Assembly (NCBI GenBank): GCA_033782935.1
Contig: JAWQEG010000490.1
Span: 1,084,001-1,148,000, forward strand
DNA: 64,000 nt
Direction of reading: 5' to 3'
Origin: Petrolisthes cinctipes
Lineage: Eukaryota; Arthropoda; Malacostraca; Decapoda; Porcellanidae
The position numbers and the translations under genes are program-made. Numbering within the stretch: the first letter of the stretch is position 1; the number at the start of each line of letters is the position of its first letter. Positions 10,085 to 23,800 of the stretch are shown one piece after another. The notes beneath the pieces are model-generated. The model worked only from the letters and a program-made list of their open reading frames with translations. It ran no database searches and was not told where the DNA came from.

Positions 10085-12566
10085 GAAAATCGATCTTTTA
10101 GGTGCCTAAAAGTCAATATCTCATATTCAGTCCCAAAACACCCGAAAATTCGATATTTAGGTGTCCCAGAAGCGATCTGTACATGCCTACTCCGTGTTAG
10201 AGTATTTTCAAAATACATGCTCAAAACATACTGAAAATCGATCTTTTAGGTGCACAAAAGTCGATATGTGCATGCATCTTCTGTACCCGTTTATATCTCA
10301 AATTCTGGCCCTAAACACCCGAGAATTCGATATTTTGGGGTCCCAGAAGCGATCTGTACATGCCTACTCCGTGTTAAGAGTATTTTCAAAATTCAGGCCC
10401 AAAACATGCTAAAAATCGATCTTTTAGGTGCCAAAAAGTCAATATCTCAAATTCAGTCCCAAAACACCCGAAAATTCGATATTTAGGGGTCCCAGAAGCG
10501 ATCTGTACATGCCTACTCCGTGTTAGAGTATTTTCAAAATACATGCTCAAAACATACTGAAAATCGATCTTTTATGTGCACAAAAGTCGATATGTGCATG
10601 CATCTTCAGTACCCGTTTATATCTCAAATTCAGGTTAAAAACACCCGAAAATTCAATATTTTGGGGTCCCAGAAGCAATCTGTACATGCCTACTCAGTGT
10701 TAGAGTATTTTCAAAATACAGGCCCAAAACATGCTGAAAATCGATATTTTAGATGCCCAAAGTCAATATGTGCATGTATCTTCTGTACCCGTTTATATCT
10801 CAAATTCAGGCTCAAAACACCCGAAAATTCAATATTTTGGGGTCCCAGAAGCAATCTGTACATGCCTACTCAGTGCTAGAATATTTTCAAAATATAGGCT
10901 AAAAACATGCTAAAAATCGACATTTTAGGTGCCAAAAAATCGATATCTCAAATTCAGTCCCAAAACACCCGAAAATTCGATATTTAGAGGTCCCAGAAGG
11001 TATCTGTACATGCCTACTCCGTGTTAGAGTATTTTCAAAATACAGGCCAAAAACATACTGAAAATCGATCTTTTAGGTGCCCAAAAGTCGATATGTGCAT
11101 GCATCTTCTGTACCCGTTTATATCTCAAATTCTGGCCCTAAACACCCGAAAATTCGATAATTTGGGGTCCCAGAAGCGATCTGTACATGCCTACTCCGTG
11201 TTAGAGTATTTTCAAAATTCAGGCCAAAAACATGCTGAAAATCGATATTTTTGGTGAATGTATCTTCTGTACCCATTTATATCTCAAATTCAGGCTCAAA
11301 ACACCCGAAAATTCAATATTTTGGGGTCCTAGAAGCAATCTGTACATGCCTACTCAGTGCTAGAATATTTTCAAAATATAGGCTAAAAACATGCTAAAAA
11401 TCGATCTTTTAGGTGCCAAAAAGTCGATATCTCAAATTCAGTCCCAAAACACCCGAAAATTCGATATTTAGGGGTCCCAGAAGCGATCTGTACATGCCTA
11501 CTCCGTGTTAGAGTATTTTCAAAATACATGCTCAAAACATACTGAAAATCGATCTTTTAGGTGCACAAAAGTCGATATGTGCATGCATCTTCAGAACCCG
11601 TTTATATCTCAAATTCAGGCTCAAAACACCGGAAAATTCAATATATTGGGGTCCCAGAAGCAATTTGTACATGCCTACTCAGTGTTAGAGTATTTTCAAA
11701 ATACAGACCCAAAACATGCTGAAAATCGATATTTTAGATGCCCAAAGTCAATATGTGCATGTATCTTCTGTACCCGTTTATATCTCAAATTCAGGCTCAA
11801 AACACCCGAAAATTCAATATTTTGGGGTCCCAGAAGCAATCTGTACATGCCTACACAGTGCTAGAATATTTTCAAAATATAGGCTAAAAACATGCTAAAA
11901 ATCGACATTTTAGGTGCCAAAAAATCGATATCTCAAATTCAGTCCCAAAACACCCGAAAATTCGATATTTAGAGGTCCCAGAAGGTATCTGTACATGCCT
12001 ACTCCGTGTTAGAGTATTTTCAAAATACAGGCCAAAAACATACTGAAAATCGATCTTTTAGGTGCCCAAAAGTCGATATGTGCATGCATCTTCTGTACCC
12101 GTTTATATCTCAAATTCTGGCCCTAAACACCCGAAAATTCGATATTTTGGGGTCCCAGAAGCGATCTGTACATGCCTACTCCGTGTTAGAGTATTTTCAA
12201 AATTCAGGCCCAAAACATGCTGAAAATCGATATTTTTGGTGCCCAAAGTCAATATGTGCATGTATCTTCTGTACCCGTTTATATCTCAAATTCAGGCTCA
12301 AAACACCCGAAAATTCAATATTTTGGGGTCCCAGAAGCAATCTGTACATGTCTACTCAGTGCTAGAATATTTTCAAAATATAGGCTAAAAACATGCTAAA
12401 AATCGATCTTTTAGGTGCCAAAAAGTCAATATCTCAAATTCAGTCCCAAAACACCCGAAAATTCGATATTTAGGGGTCCCAGAAGCGATCTGTACATGCC
12501 TACTCCGTGTTAGAGTATTTTCAAAATACATGCTCAAAACATACTGAAAATCGATCTTTTAGGTGC
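10085..12566 (+). repeat. 2,814-bp-spaced duplication, copy 1
   Basis: This recurs at 12899-15379. Shared private features are GGTGCCTAAAAG with CTCATATTCAG at the left edge, TGTTAAGAG (one extra A), AGGTTAAAAACACC in A1, GATAATTTGGGG in B1, a B2 monomer that lost a net 17 bp (GGTGAATGTATC, near 11256), and TGTCTACTC. The B trimer 11064-11547 is therefore 484 bp. Confidence 0.85.
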
Positions 12567-12898
12567 ACAAAAGTCGATATGTGTATGCATCTTCTGTACC
12601 CGTTTATATCTCAAATTCTGGCCCTAAACTCCCGAAAATTCGATATTTTGGGGTCCCAGAAGCGATCTGTACATGCCTACTCCGTGTTAGAGTATTTTCA
12701 AAATTCAGGCCCAAAACATGCTGAAAATCGATATTTTTGGTGCCCAAAGTCAATATGTGCATGTATCTTCTGTACCCGTTTATATCTCAAATTCAGGCTC
12801 AAAACACCCGAAAATTCAATATTTTGGGGTCCCAGAAGCAATCTGTACATGCCTACTCAGTGCTAGAATATTTTCAAAATATAGGCTAAAAACATGCT
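12567..12898 (+). repeat. 332-bp satellite link between the 2.8-kb copies
   Basis: This contains the rest of an A1/B1 hybrid (CTTCTG with CTGGCCC and CTAAACTCCC) and a B2 monomer. It is ordinary satellite with no unique sequence. Confidence 0.8.
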
Positions 12899-15379
12899 AA
12901 AAATCGATCTTTTAGGTGCCTAAAAGTCAATATCTCATATTCAGTCCCAAAACACCCGAAAATTCGATATTTAGGGGTCCCAGAAGCGATCTGTACATGC
13001 CTACTCCGTGTTAGAGTATTTTCAAAATACATGCTCAAAACATACTGAAAATCGATCTTTTAGGTGCACAAAAGTCGATATGTGCATGCATCTTCTGTAC
13101 CCGTTTATATCTCAAATTCTGGCCCTAAACACCCGAAAATTCGATATTTTGGGGTCCCAGAAGCGATCTGTACATGCCTACTCCGTGTTAAGAGTATTTT
13201 CAAAATTCAGGCCCAAAACATGCTAAAAATCGATCTTTAAGGTGCCAAACAGTCAATATCTCAAATTCAGTCCCAAAACACCCGAAAATTCGATATTTAG
13301 GGGTCCCAGAAGCGATCTGTACATGCCTACTCCGTGTTAGAGTATTTTCAAAATACATGCTCAAAACATACTGAAAATCGATCTTTTAGGTGCACAAAAG
13401 TCGATATGTGCATGCATCTTCAGTACCCGTTTATATCTCAAATTCAGGTTAAAAACACCCGAAAATTCAATATTTTGGGGTCCCAGAAGCAATCTGTACA
13501 TGCCTACTCAGTGTTAGAGTATTTTCAAAATACAGGCCCAAAACATGCTGAAAATCGATATTTTAGATGCCCAAAGTCAATATGTGCATGTATCTTCTGT
13601 ACCCGTTTATATCTCAAATTCAGGCTCAAAACACCCGAAAATTCAATATTTTGGGGTCCCAGAAGCAATCTGTACATGCCTACACAGTGCTAGAATATTT
13701 TCAAAATATAGGCTAAAAACATGCTAAAAATCGACATTTTAGGTGCCAAAAAATCGATATCTCAAATTCAGTCCCAAAACACCCGAAAATTCGATATTTA
13801 GAGGTCCCAGAAGGTATCTGTACATGCCTACTCCGTGTTAGAGTATTTTCAAAATACAGGCCAAAAACATACTGAAAATCGATCTTTTAGGTGCCCAAAA
13901 GTCGATATGTGCATGCATCTTCTGTACCCGTTTATATCTCAAATTCTGGCCCTAAACACCCGAAAATTCGATAATTTGGGGTCCCAGAAGCGATCTGTAC
14001 ATGCCTACTCCGTGTTAGAGTATTTTCAAAATTCAGGCCAAAAACATGCTGAAAATCGATATTTTTGGTGAATGTATCTTCTGTACCCATTTATATCTCA
14101 AATTCAGGCTCAAAACACCCGAAAATTCAATATTTTGGGTCCTAGAAGCAATCTGTACATGCCTACTCAGTGCTAGAATATTTTCAAAATATAGGCTAAA
14201 AACATGCTAAAAATCGATCTTTTAGGTGCCAAAAAGTCGATATCTCAAATTCAGTCCCAAAACACCCGAAAATTCGATATTTAGGGGTCCCAGAAGCGAT
14301 CTGTACATGCCTACTCCGTGTTAGAGTATTTTCAAAATACATGCTCAAAACATACTGAAAATCGATCTTTTAGGTGCACAAAAGTCGATATGTGCATGCA
14401 TCTTCAGTACCCGTTTATATCTCAAATTCAGGTTAAAAACACCCGAAAATTCAATATTTTGGGGTCCCAGAAGCAATCTGTACATGCCTACTCAGTGTTA
14501 GAGTATTTTCAAAATACAGACCCAAAACATGCTGAAAATCGATATTTTAGATGCCCAAAGTCAATATGTGCATGTATCTTCTGTACCCGTTTATATCTCA
14601 AATTCAGGCTCAAAACACCCGAAAATTCAATATTTTGGGGTCCCAGAAGCAATCTGTACATGCCTACACAGTGCTAGAATATTTTCAAAATATAGGCTAA
14701 AAACATGCTAAAAATCGACATTTTAGGTGCCAAAAAATCGATATCTCAAATTCAGTCCCAAAACACCCGAAAATTCGATATTTAGAGGTCCCAGAAGGTA
14801 TCTGTACATGCCTACTCCGTGTTAGAGTATTTTCAAAATACAGGCCAAAAACATACTGAAAATCGATCTTTTAGGTGCCCAAAAGTCGATATGTGCATGC
14901 ATCTTCTGTACCCGTTTATATCTCAAATTCTGGCCCTAAACACCCGAAAATTCGATATTTTGGGGTCCCAGAAGCGATCTGTACATGCCTACTCCGTGTT
15001 AGAGTATTTTCAAAATTCAGGCCCAAAACATGCTGAAAATCGATATTTTTGGTGCCCAAAGTCAATATGTGCATGTATCTTCTGTACCCGTTTATATCTC
15101 AAATTCAGGCTCAAAACACCCGAACATTCAATATTTTGGGGTCCCAGAAGCAATCTGTACATGTCTACTCAGTGCTAGAATATTTTCAAAATATAGGCTA
15201 AAAACATGCTAAAAATCGATCTTTTAGGTGCCAAAAAGTCAATATCTCAAATTCAGTCCCAAAACACCCGAAAATTCGATATTTAGGGGTCCCAGAAGCG
15301 ATCTGTACATGCCTACTCCGTGTTAGAGTATTTTCAAAATACATGCTCAAAACATACTGAAAATCGATCTTTTAGGTGC
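12899..15379 (+). repeat. 2,814-bp-spaced duplication, copy 2
   Basis: This pairs with 10085-12566. It has the same shortened B2, but one further G is lost (TTTTGGGTCCTAG near 14136), so spacing drops from 2,814 to 2,813 and the B trimer 13878-14360 is 483 bp. Other differences include GATCTTTAAGG near 13235 and CGAACATTC near 15122. It ends where copy 1 keeps GTGCACA and this copy has GTGCCCA. Confidence 0.85.
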
Positions 15380-16638
15380 CCAAAGTCAATATGTGCATGT
15401 ATCTTCTGTACCCGTTTATATCTCAAATTTAGGCTCAAAACACCCGAAAATTCAATATTTTGGGGTCCCAGAAGCAATCTGTACATGCCTACTCAGTGCT
15501 AGAATATTTTCAAAATATAGGCTAAAAACATGCTAAAAATCGATCTTTTAGGTGCCAAAAAATCGATATCTCAAATTCAGTCCCAAAACACCCGAAAATT
15601 CGATATTTAGGGGTCCCAGAAGCGATCTGTACATGCCTACTCCGTGTTAGAGTATTTTCAAAATACATGCTCAAAACATACTGAAAATCGATCTTTTAGG
15701 TGCACAAAAGTCGATATGTGCATGCATCTTAAGTACCCGTTTATATCTCAAATTCAGGCTCAAAACAACCGAAAATTCAATATTTTGGGGTCCCAGAAGC
15801 AATCTGTACATGCCTACACAGTGCTAGAATATTTTCAAAATATAGGCTAAAAACATGCTAAAAATCGACATTTTAGGTGCCAAAAAATCGATATCTCAAA
15901 TTCAGTCCCAAAACACCCGAAAATTCGATATTTAGAGGTCCCAGAAGGTATCTGTACATGCCTACTCCGTGTTAGAGTATTTTCAAAATACAGGCCAAAA
16001 ACATACTGAAAATCGATCTTTTAGGTGCCCAAAAGTCGATATGTGCATGCATCTTCTGTACCCGTTTATATCTTAAATTCTGGCCCTAAACACCCGAAAA
16101 TTCGATATTTTGGGGTCCCAGAAGCGATCTGTACATGCCTACTCCGTATTAGAGTATTTTTAAAATTCAGGGTCAAAACATGCTGAAAATCGATATTTTT
16201 GGTGCCCAAAGTCAATATGTGCATGTATCTTCTGTACCCGTTTATATCTCAAATTCAGGCTCAAAACACCCGAAAATTCAATATTTTGGGGTCCCAGAAG
16301 CAATCTGTACATGCCTAATCAGTGCTAGAATATTTTCAAAATATAGGCTAAAAACATGCTAAAAATCGATCTTTCAGGTACCAAAAAGTCAATATCTCAA
16401 ATTCAGTCCCAAAACACCCGAAAATTCGATATTTAGAGGTCCCAGAAGGTATCTGTACATGCCTACTCCGTGTTAGAGTATTTTCAAAATACAGGCCAAA
16501 AACATACTGAAAATCGATCTTTTAGGTGCACAAAAGTCGATATGTGCATGCATCTTCTGTACCCGTTTATATCTCAAATTCTGGCCCTAAACACCCGAAA
16601 ATTCGATATTTTGGGGTCCCAGAAGCGATCTGTACATG
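15380..16638 (+). repeat. Irregular block with two shortened dimers
   Basis: Monomer 1 of the unit at 15363 starts like A1 and continues as B2 or A2, followed by B3, giving a 324-bp dimer. Then 15687-16011 is a 325-bp dimer (A1/A2 hybrid plus A3). A 501-bp B trimer follows (16012-16512) whose last monomer starts B3-like and ends A3-like. Private changes include CATCTTAAG and TCAGGGTCAAAAC. Confidence 0.8.
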
Positions 16639-18796
16639 CCTACTCCGTGTTAGAGTATTTTCAAAATTCAGGCCCAAAACATGCTGAAAATCGATTTTTT
16701 TGGTGCCCAAAGTCAATATGTGCATGTATCTTCTGTACCCGTTTATATCTCAAATTCAGGCTCATAACCCCCGAAAATTCAATATTTTGGGGTCCCAGAA
16801 GCAATCTGTACAGTGCTAGAATATTTTCAAAATATAGGCTAAAAACATGCTAAAAATCGATCTTTTAGGTGCCAAAAAGTCGATATCTCAAATTCAGTCC
16901 CAAAACACCCGAAAATTCGATATTTAGGGGTCCCAGAAGCGATCTGTACATGTCTACTCCGTGTTAGAGTATTTTCAAAATACATGCTCAAAACATACTG
17001 AAAATCGATCTTTTAGGTGCACAAAAGTCGATATGTGCATGCATCTTCAGTACCCGTTTATATCTCAAATTCAGGCTCAAAACACCCGAAAATTCAATAT
17101 ATTGGGGTCCCAGAAGCAATCTATACATGCCTACTCAGTGTTAGAGTATTTTCAAAATACAGGCCCAAAACATGCTGAAAATCGATATTTTAGATGCCCA
17201 AAGTCAATATGTGCATGTATCTTCTGTACCCGTTTATATCTCAAATTCAGGCTCAAAACACCCGAAAATTCAATATTTTGGGGTCCCAGAAGCAATCTCT
17301 ACATGCCTACACAGTGCTAGAATATTTTCAAAATATAGGCTAAAAACATGCTAAAAATCGACATTTTAGGTGCCAAAAAATCGATATCTCAAATTCAGTC
17401 CCAAAACACCCGAAAATTCGATATTTAGAGGTCCCAGAAGGTATCTGTACATGCCTACTCCGTGTTAGAGTATTTTCAAAATACAGGCCAAAAACATATT
17501 GAAAATCGATCTTTTAGGTGCCCAAAAGTCGATATGTGCATGCATCTTCTGTACCCGTTTATATCTCAAATTCTGGCCCTAAACACCCGAAAATTCGATA
17601 TTTTGGGGTTCCAGAAGCGATCTGTACATGCCTACTCCGTGTTAGAGTATTTTCAAAATTCCGGCCCAAAACATGCTGAAAATCGATATTTTTGGTGCCC
17701 AAAGTCAATATGTACATGTATCTTCTGTACCCGTTTATATCTCAAATTCAGGCTCAAACACCCGAAAATTCAATATTTTGCGGTCCCAGAAGCAATCTGT
17801 ACATGCCTACTCAGTGCTAGAATATTTTCAAAATATAGGATAAAAACATGCTAAAAATCGATCTTTTAGGTGCCAAAAAGTCGATATCTCAAATTCAGTC
17901 CCAAAACACCCGAAAATTCGATATTTAGGGGTCCCAGAAGCGATCTGTACATGCCTACTCCGTGTTAGAGTATTTTCAAAATACATGCTCAAAACATACT
18001 AAAAATCGATCATTTAGGTGCACAAAAGTCGATATGTGCATGCTTCTTCAGTACCCGTTTATATCTCAAATTCAGGCTCAAAACACCCGAAAATTCAATA
18101 TGTTGGGGTCCCAGAAGCAATCTGTACATGCCTACTCAGTGTTAGAGTATTTTCAAAATACAGGCCCAAAACATGCTGAAAATCGATATTTTAGATGCCC
18201 AAAGTCAATATGTGCATGTATCTTCTGTACCCGTTTATATCTCAAATTCAGGCTCAAAACTCCCGAAAATTCAATATTTTGGGGTCCCAGAAGCAATCTG
18301 TACATGCCTACACAGTGCTAGAATATTTTCAAAATATAGGCTAAAAACATGCTAAAAATCGACATTTTAGGTGCCAAAAAATCGATATCTCAAATTCAGT
18401 CCCAAAACACCCGAAAATTCGATATTTAGAGGTCCCAGAAGGTATCTGTACATGCCTACTCCGTGTTAGAGTATTTTCAAAATTCAGGCCCAAAACATGC
18501 TGAAAATCGATATTTTTGGTGCCCAAAGTCAATATGTGCATGTATCTTCTGTACCCGTTTATATCTCAAATTCAGGCTCAAAACACCCGAAAATTCAATA
18601 TTTTGGGGTCCCAGAAGCAATCTGTACATGCCTACTCAGTGCTAGAATATTTTCAAAATATAGGCTAAAAACATGCTAAAAATCGATCTTTTAGGTGCCA
18701 AAAAGTCGATATCTCAAATTCAGTCCCAAAACACCCGAAAATTCGATATTTAGGGGTCCCAGAAGCGATCTGTACATGCCTACTCCGTGTTAGAGT

Positions 18797-19449
18797 ATTT
18801 TCAAAATACATGCTCAAAACATACTGAAAATCGATCTTTTAGGTGCACAAAAGTCGATATGTGCATGCATCTTCAGTACCCGTTTATATCTCAAATTCAG
18901 GCTCAAAACACCCGAAAATTCAATATTTTGGGGTCCCAGAAGCAATCTGTACATGCCTACTCAGTGTCAGAGTATTTTCAAAATACAGACCCAAAACATG
19001 CTGAAAATCGATATTTTAGATGCCCAAAGTCAATATGTGCATGTATCTTCTGTACCCGTTTATATCTCAAATTCAGGCTCAAAACACCCGAAAATTCAAT
19101 ATTTTGGGGTCCCAGAAGCAATCTGTACATGCCTACTCAGTGCTAGAATATTTTTAAAATATAGGCTAAAAACATGCTAAAAATCGACATTTTAGGTGCC
19201 AAAAAATCGATATCTCAAATTCAGTCTCAAAACACCCGAAAATTCGATATTTAGAGGTCCCAGAAGGTATCTGTACATGCCTACTCCGTGTTAGAGTATT
19301 TTCAAAATACAGGCCAAAAACATACTGAAAATCGATCTTTTAGGTGCCCAAAAGTCGATATGTGCATGCATCTTCTGTACCCGTTTATATCTCAAATTCT
19401 GGCCCTAAACAACCGAAAATTCGATATTTTGGGGTCCCAGAAGCGATCT
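18797..19449 (+). repeat. 1,350-bp-spaced nested duplication, left partner
   Basis: This segment matches 20147-20799 at a spacing of 1,350 bp. They share GTGTCAGAG, ACAGACCC, ATTTTTAAAAT and CAGTCTCAAAAC, with one difference I noticed (AACAACC against AACACCC). It sits inside the 4,168-bp unit. Confidence 0.8.
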
Positions 19450-19847
19450 ATACATCCTTACTCCCTGTTAGAGTATTTTCAAAATTCAGGCCCAAAACAT
19501 GCTGAAAATCGATATTTTTGGTGCCCAAAGTCAATATGTGCATGTATCTTCTGTACCCGTTTATATCTCAAATTCAGGCTCAAAACACCCGAAAATTCAA
19601 TATTTTGGGGTCCCAGAAGCAATCTGTACAGTGCTAGAATATTTTCAAAATATAGGCTAAAAACATGCTCAAAATCGATCTTTTAGGTGCCAAAAAGTCG
19701 ATATCTCAAATTCAGTCCCAAAACACCCGAAAATTCGATATGTAGGGGTCCCAGAAGCGATCTGTACATGCCTACTCCGTGTTAGAGTATTTTCAAAATA
19801 CATGCTCAAAACATACTGAAAATCGATCTTTTAGGTGCCCAAAAGTC

Positions 19848-19852
19848 TATCG
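19848..19852 (+). repeat. Five-base insertion marker (TATCG)
   Basis: An A1/B1-type monomer reads AAAAGTCTATCGGATATG where all others read AAAAGTCGATATG. The same insertion occurs at 24016-24020, 25366-25370 and 27542-27546. The spacings 4168, 1350 and 2176 equal the three duplication distances, so one insertion event was copied three times. Confidence 0.85.
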
Positions 19853-20146
19853 GATATGTGCATGCATCTTCTGTACCCGTTTATATCTCAAATTCTGGCC
19901 CTAAACACCCGAAAATTCGATATTTTGGGGTCCCAGAAGCGATCTGTACATGCCTACTCCGTGTTAGAGTATTTTCAAAATTCAGGCCCAAAACATGCTG
20001 AAAATCGATATTTTTGGTGCCCAAAGTCAATATGTGCATGTATCTTCTGTACCCGTTTATATCTCAAATTCTGGCCCTAAACACCCGAAAATTCGATATT
20101 TAGGGGTCCCAGAAGCGATCTGTACATGCCTACTCCGCGTTAGAGG

Positions 20147-20799
20147 ATTTTCAAAATACATGCTCAAAACATACTGAAAATCGATCTTTTAGGTGCACAA
20201 AAGTCGATATGTGCATGCATCTTCAGTACCCGTTTATATCTCAAATTCAGGCTCAAAACACCCGAAAATTCAATATTTTGGGGTCCCAGAAGCAATCTGT
20301 ACATGCCTACTCAGTGTCAGAGTATTTTCAAAATACAGACCCAAAACATGCTGAAAATCGATATTTTAGATGCCCAAAGTCAATATGTGCATGTATCTTC
20401 TGTACCCGTTTATATCTCAAATTCAGGCTCAAAACACCCGAAAATTCAATATTTTGGGGTCCCAGAAGCAATCTGTACATGCCTACTCAGTGCTAGAATA
20501 TTTTTAAAATATAGGCTAAAAACATGCTAAAAATCGACATTTTAGGTGCCAAAAAATCGATATCTCAAATTCAGTCTCAAAACACCCGAAAATTCGATAT
20601 TTAGAGGTCCCAGAAGGTATCTGTACATGCCTACTCCGTGTTAGAGTATTTTCAAAATACAGGCCAAAAACATACTGAAAATCGATCTTTTAGGTGCCCA
20701 AAAGTCGATATGTGCATGCATCTTCTGTACCCGTTTATATCTCAAATTCTGGCCCTAAACACCCGAAAATTCGATATTTTGGGGTCCCAGAAGCGATCT
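20147..20799 (+). repeat. 1,350-bp-spaced nested duplication, right partner
   Basis: This matches 18797-19449. Just upstream, the monomer ends GCGTTAGAGGATTTTC, a private double change that marks the left edge and recurs at 24305-24320. At 20800 the match stops and the sequence joins the second 4,168-bp copy. Confidence 0.8.
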
Positions 20800-20806
20800 G
20801 TACATT

Positions 20807-23800
20807 CCTACTCCGTGTTAGAGTATTTTCAAAATTCAGGCCCAAAACATGCTGAAAATCGATTTTTTTGGTGCCCAAAGTCAATATGTGCATGTATCTT
20901 CTGTACCCGTTTATATCTCAAATTCAGGCTCATAACACCCGAAAATTCAATATTTTGGGGTCCCAGAAGCAATCTGTACAGTGCTAGAATATTTTCAAAA
21001 TATAGGCTAAAAACATGCTAAAAATCGATCTTTTAGGTGCCAAAAAGTCGATATCTCAAATTCAGTCCCAAAACACCCGAAAATTCGATATTTAGGGGTC
21101 CCAGAAGCGATCTGTACATGTCTACTCCGTGTTAGAGTATTTTCAAAATACATGCTCAAAACATACTGAAAATCGATCTTTTAGGTGCACAAAAGTCGAT
21201 ATGTGCATGCATCTTCAGTACCCGTTTATATCTCAAATTCAGGCTCAAAACACCCGAAAATTCAATATATTGGGGTCCCAGAAGCAATCTATACATGCCT
21301 ACTCAGTGTTAGAGTATTTTCAAAATACAGGCCCAAAACATGCTGAAAATCGATATTTTAGATGCCCAAAGTCAATATGTGCATGTATCTTCTGTACCCG
21401 TTTATATCTCAAATTCAGGCTCAAAACACCCGAAAATTCAATATTTTGGGGTCCCAGAAGCAATCTCTACATGCCTACACAGTGCTAGAATATTTTCAAA
21501 ATATAGGCTAAAAACATGCTAAAAATCGACATTTTAGGTGCCAAAAAATCGATATCTCAAATTCAGTCCCAAAACACCCGAAAATTCGATATTTAGAGGT
21601 CCCAGAAGGTATCTGTACATGCCTACTCCGTGTTAGAGTATTTTCAAAATACAGGCCAAAAACATATTGAAAATCGATCTTTTAGGTGCCCAAAAGTCGA
21701 TATGTGCATGCATCTTCTGTACCCGTTTATATCTCAAATTCTGGCCCTAAACACCCGAAAATTCGATATTTTGGGGTTCCAGAAGCGATCTGTACATGCC
21801 TACTCCGTGTTAGAGTATTTTCAAAATTCCGGCCCAAAACATGCTGAAAATCGATATTTTTGGTGCCCAAAGTCAATATGTACATGTATCTTCTGTACCC
21901 GTTTATATCTCAAATTCAGGCTCAAACACCCGAAAATTCAATATTTTGCGGTCCCAGAAGCAATCTGTACATGCCTACTCAGTGCTAGAATATTTTCAAA
22001 ATATAGGATAAAAACATGCTAAAAATCGATCTTTTAGGTGCCAAAAAGTCGATATCTCAAATTCAGTCCCAAAACACCCGAAAATTCGATATTTAGGGGT
22101 CCCAGAAGCGATCTGTACATGCCTACTCCGTGTTAGAGTATTTTCAAAATACATGCTCAAAACATACTAAAAATCGATCATTTAGGTGCACAAAAGTCGA
22201 TATGTGCATGCTTCTTCAGTACCCGTTTATATCTCAAATTCAGGCTCAAAACACCCGAAAATTCAATATATTGGGGTCCCAGAAGCAATCTGTACATGCC
22301 TACTCAGTGTTAGAGTATTTTCAAAATACAGGCCCAAAACATGCTGAAAATCGATATTTTAGATGCCCAAAGTCAATATGTGCATGTATCTTCTGTACCC
22401 GTTTATATCTCAAATTCAGGCTCAAAACTCCCGAAAATTCAATATTTTGGGGTCCCAGAAGCAATCTGTACATGCCTACACAGTGCTAGAATATTTTCAA
22501 AATATAGGCTAAAAACATGCTAAAAATCGACATTTTAGGTGCCAAAAAATCGATATCTCAAATTCAGTCCCAAAACACCCGAAAATTCGATATTTAGAGG
22601 TCCCAGAAGGTATCTGTACATGCCTACTCCGTGTTAGAGTATTTTCAAAATTCAGGCCCAAAACATGCTGAAAATCGATATTTTTGGTGCCCAAAGTCAA
22701 TATGTGCATGTATCTTCTGTACCCGTTTATATCTCAAATTCAGGCTCAAAACACCCGAAAATTCAATATTTTGGGGTCCCAGAAGCAATCTGTACATGCC
22801 TACTCAGTGCTAGAATATTTTCAAAATATAGGCTAAAAACATGCTAAAAATCGATCTTTTAGGTGCCAAAAAGTCGATATCTCAAATTCAGTCCCAAAAC
22901 ACCCGAAAATTCGATATTTAGGGGTCCCAGAAGCGATCTGTACATGCCTACTCCGTGTTAGAGTATTTTCAAAATACATGCTCAAAACATACTGAAAATC
23001 GATCTTTTAGGTGCACAAAAGTCGATATGTGCATGCATCTTCAGTACCCGTTTATATCTCAAATTCAGGCTCAAAACACCCGAAAATTCAATATTTTGGG
23101 GTCCCAGAAGCAATCTGTACATGCCTACTCAGTGTCAGAGTATTTTCAAAATACAGACCCAAAACATGCTGAAAATCGATATTTTAGATGCCCAAAGTCA
23201 ATATGTGCATGTATCTTCTGTACCCGTTTATATCTCAAATTCAGGCTCAAAACACCCGAAAATTCAATATTTTGGGGTCCCAGAAGCAATCTGTACATGC
23301 CTACTCAGTGCTAGAATATTTTTAAAATATAGGCTAAAAACATGCTAAAAATCGACATTTTAGGTGCCAAAAAATCGATATCTCAAATTCAGTCTCAAAA
23401 CACCCGAAAATTCGATATTTAGAGGTCCCAGAAGGTATCTGTACATGCCTACTCCGTGTTAGAGTATTTTCAAAATACAGGCCAAAAACATACTGAAAAT
23501 CGATCTTTTAGGTGCCCAAAAGTCGATATGTGCATGCATCTTCTGTACCCGTTTATATCTCAAATTCTGGCCCTAAACACCCGAAAATTCGATATTTTGG
23601 GGTCCCAGAAGCGATCTATACATCCTTACTCCCTGTTAGAGTATTTTCAAAATTCAGGCCCAAAACATGCTGAAAATCGATATTTTTGGTGCCCAAAGTC
23701 AATATGTGCATGTATCTTCTGTACCCGTTTATATCTCAAATTCAGGCTCAAAACACCCGAAAATTCAATATTTTGGGGTCCCAGAAGCAATCTGTACAGT

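Larger units (their letters stand above)
16639..20799 (+). repeat. 4,168-bp tandem duplication, copy 1
   Basis: This repeats directly at 20807-24967. Shared private variants are GATTTTTTTGG (near 16695), GGCTCATAAC, CTATACATGCC, AATCTCTACATG, CATATTGAAAATC, a one-base loss in GGCTCAAACACCC, GATCATTTAGG, GCTTCTTCAG, CAAAACTCCCG, TCAGTGTCAGAG, ATTTTTAAAAT and CAGTCTCAAAAC. At about 18.4 kb both copies hold a monomer that starts A3 and ends B1. The two copies differ at few positions, for example CAATATGTTGG against CAATATATTGG (18101 against 22269). Confidence 0.88.
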
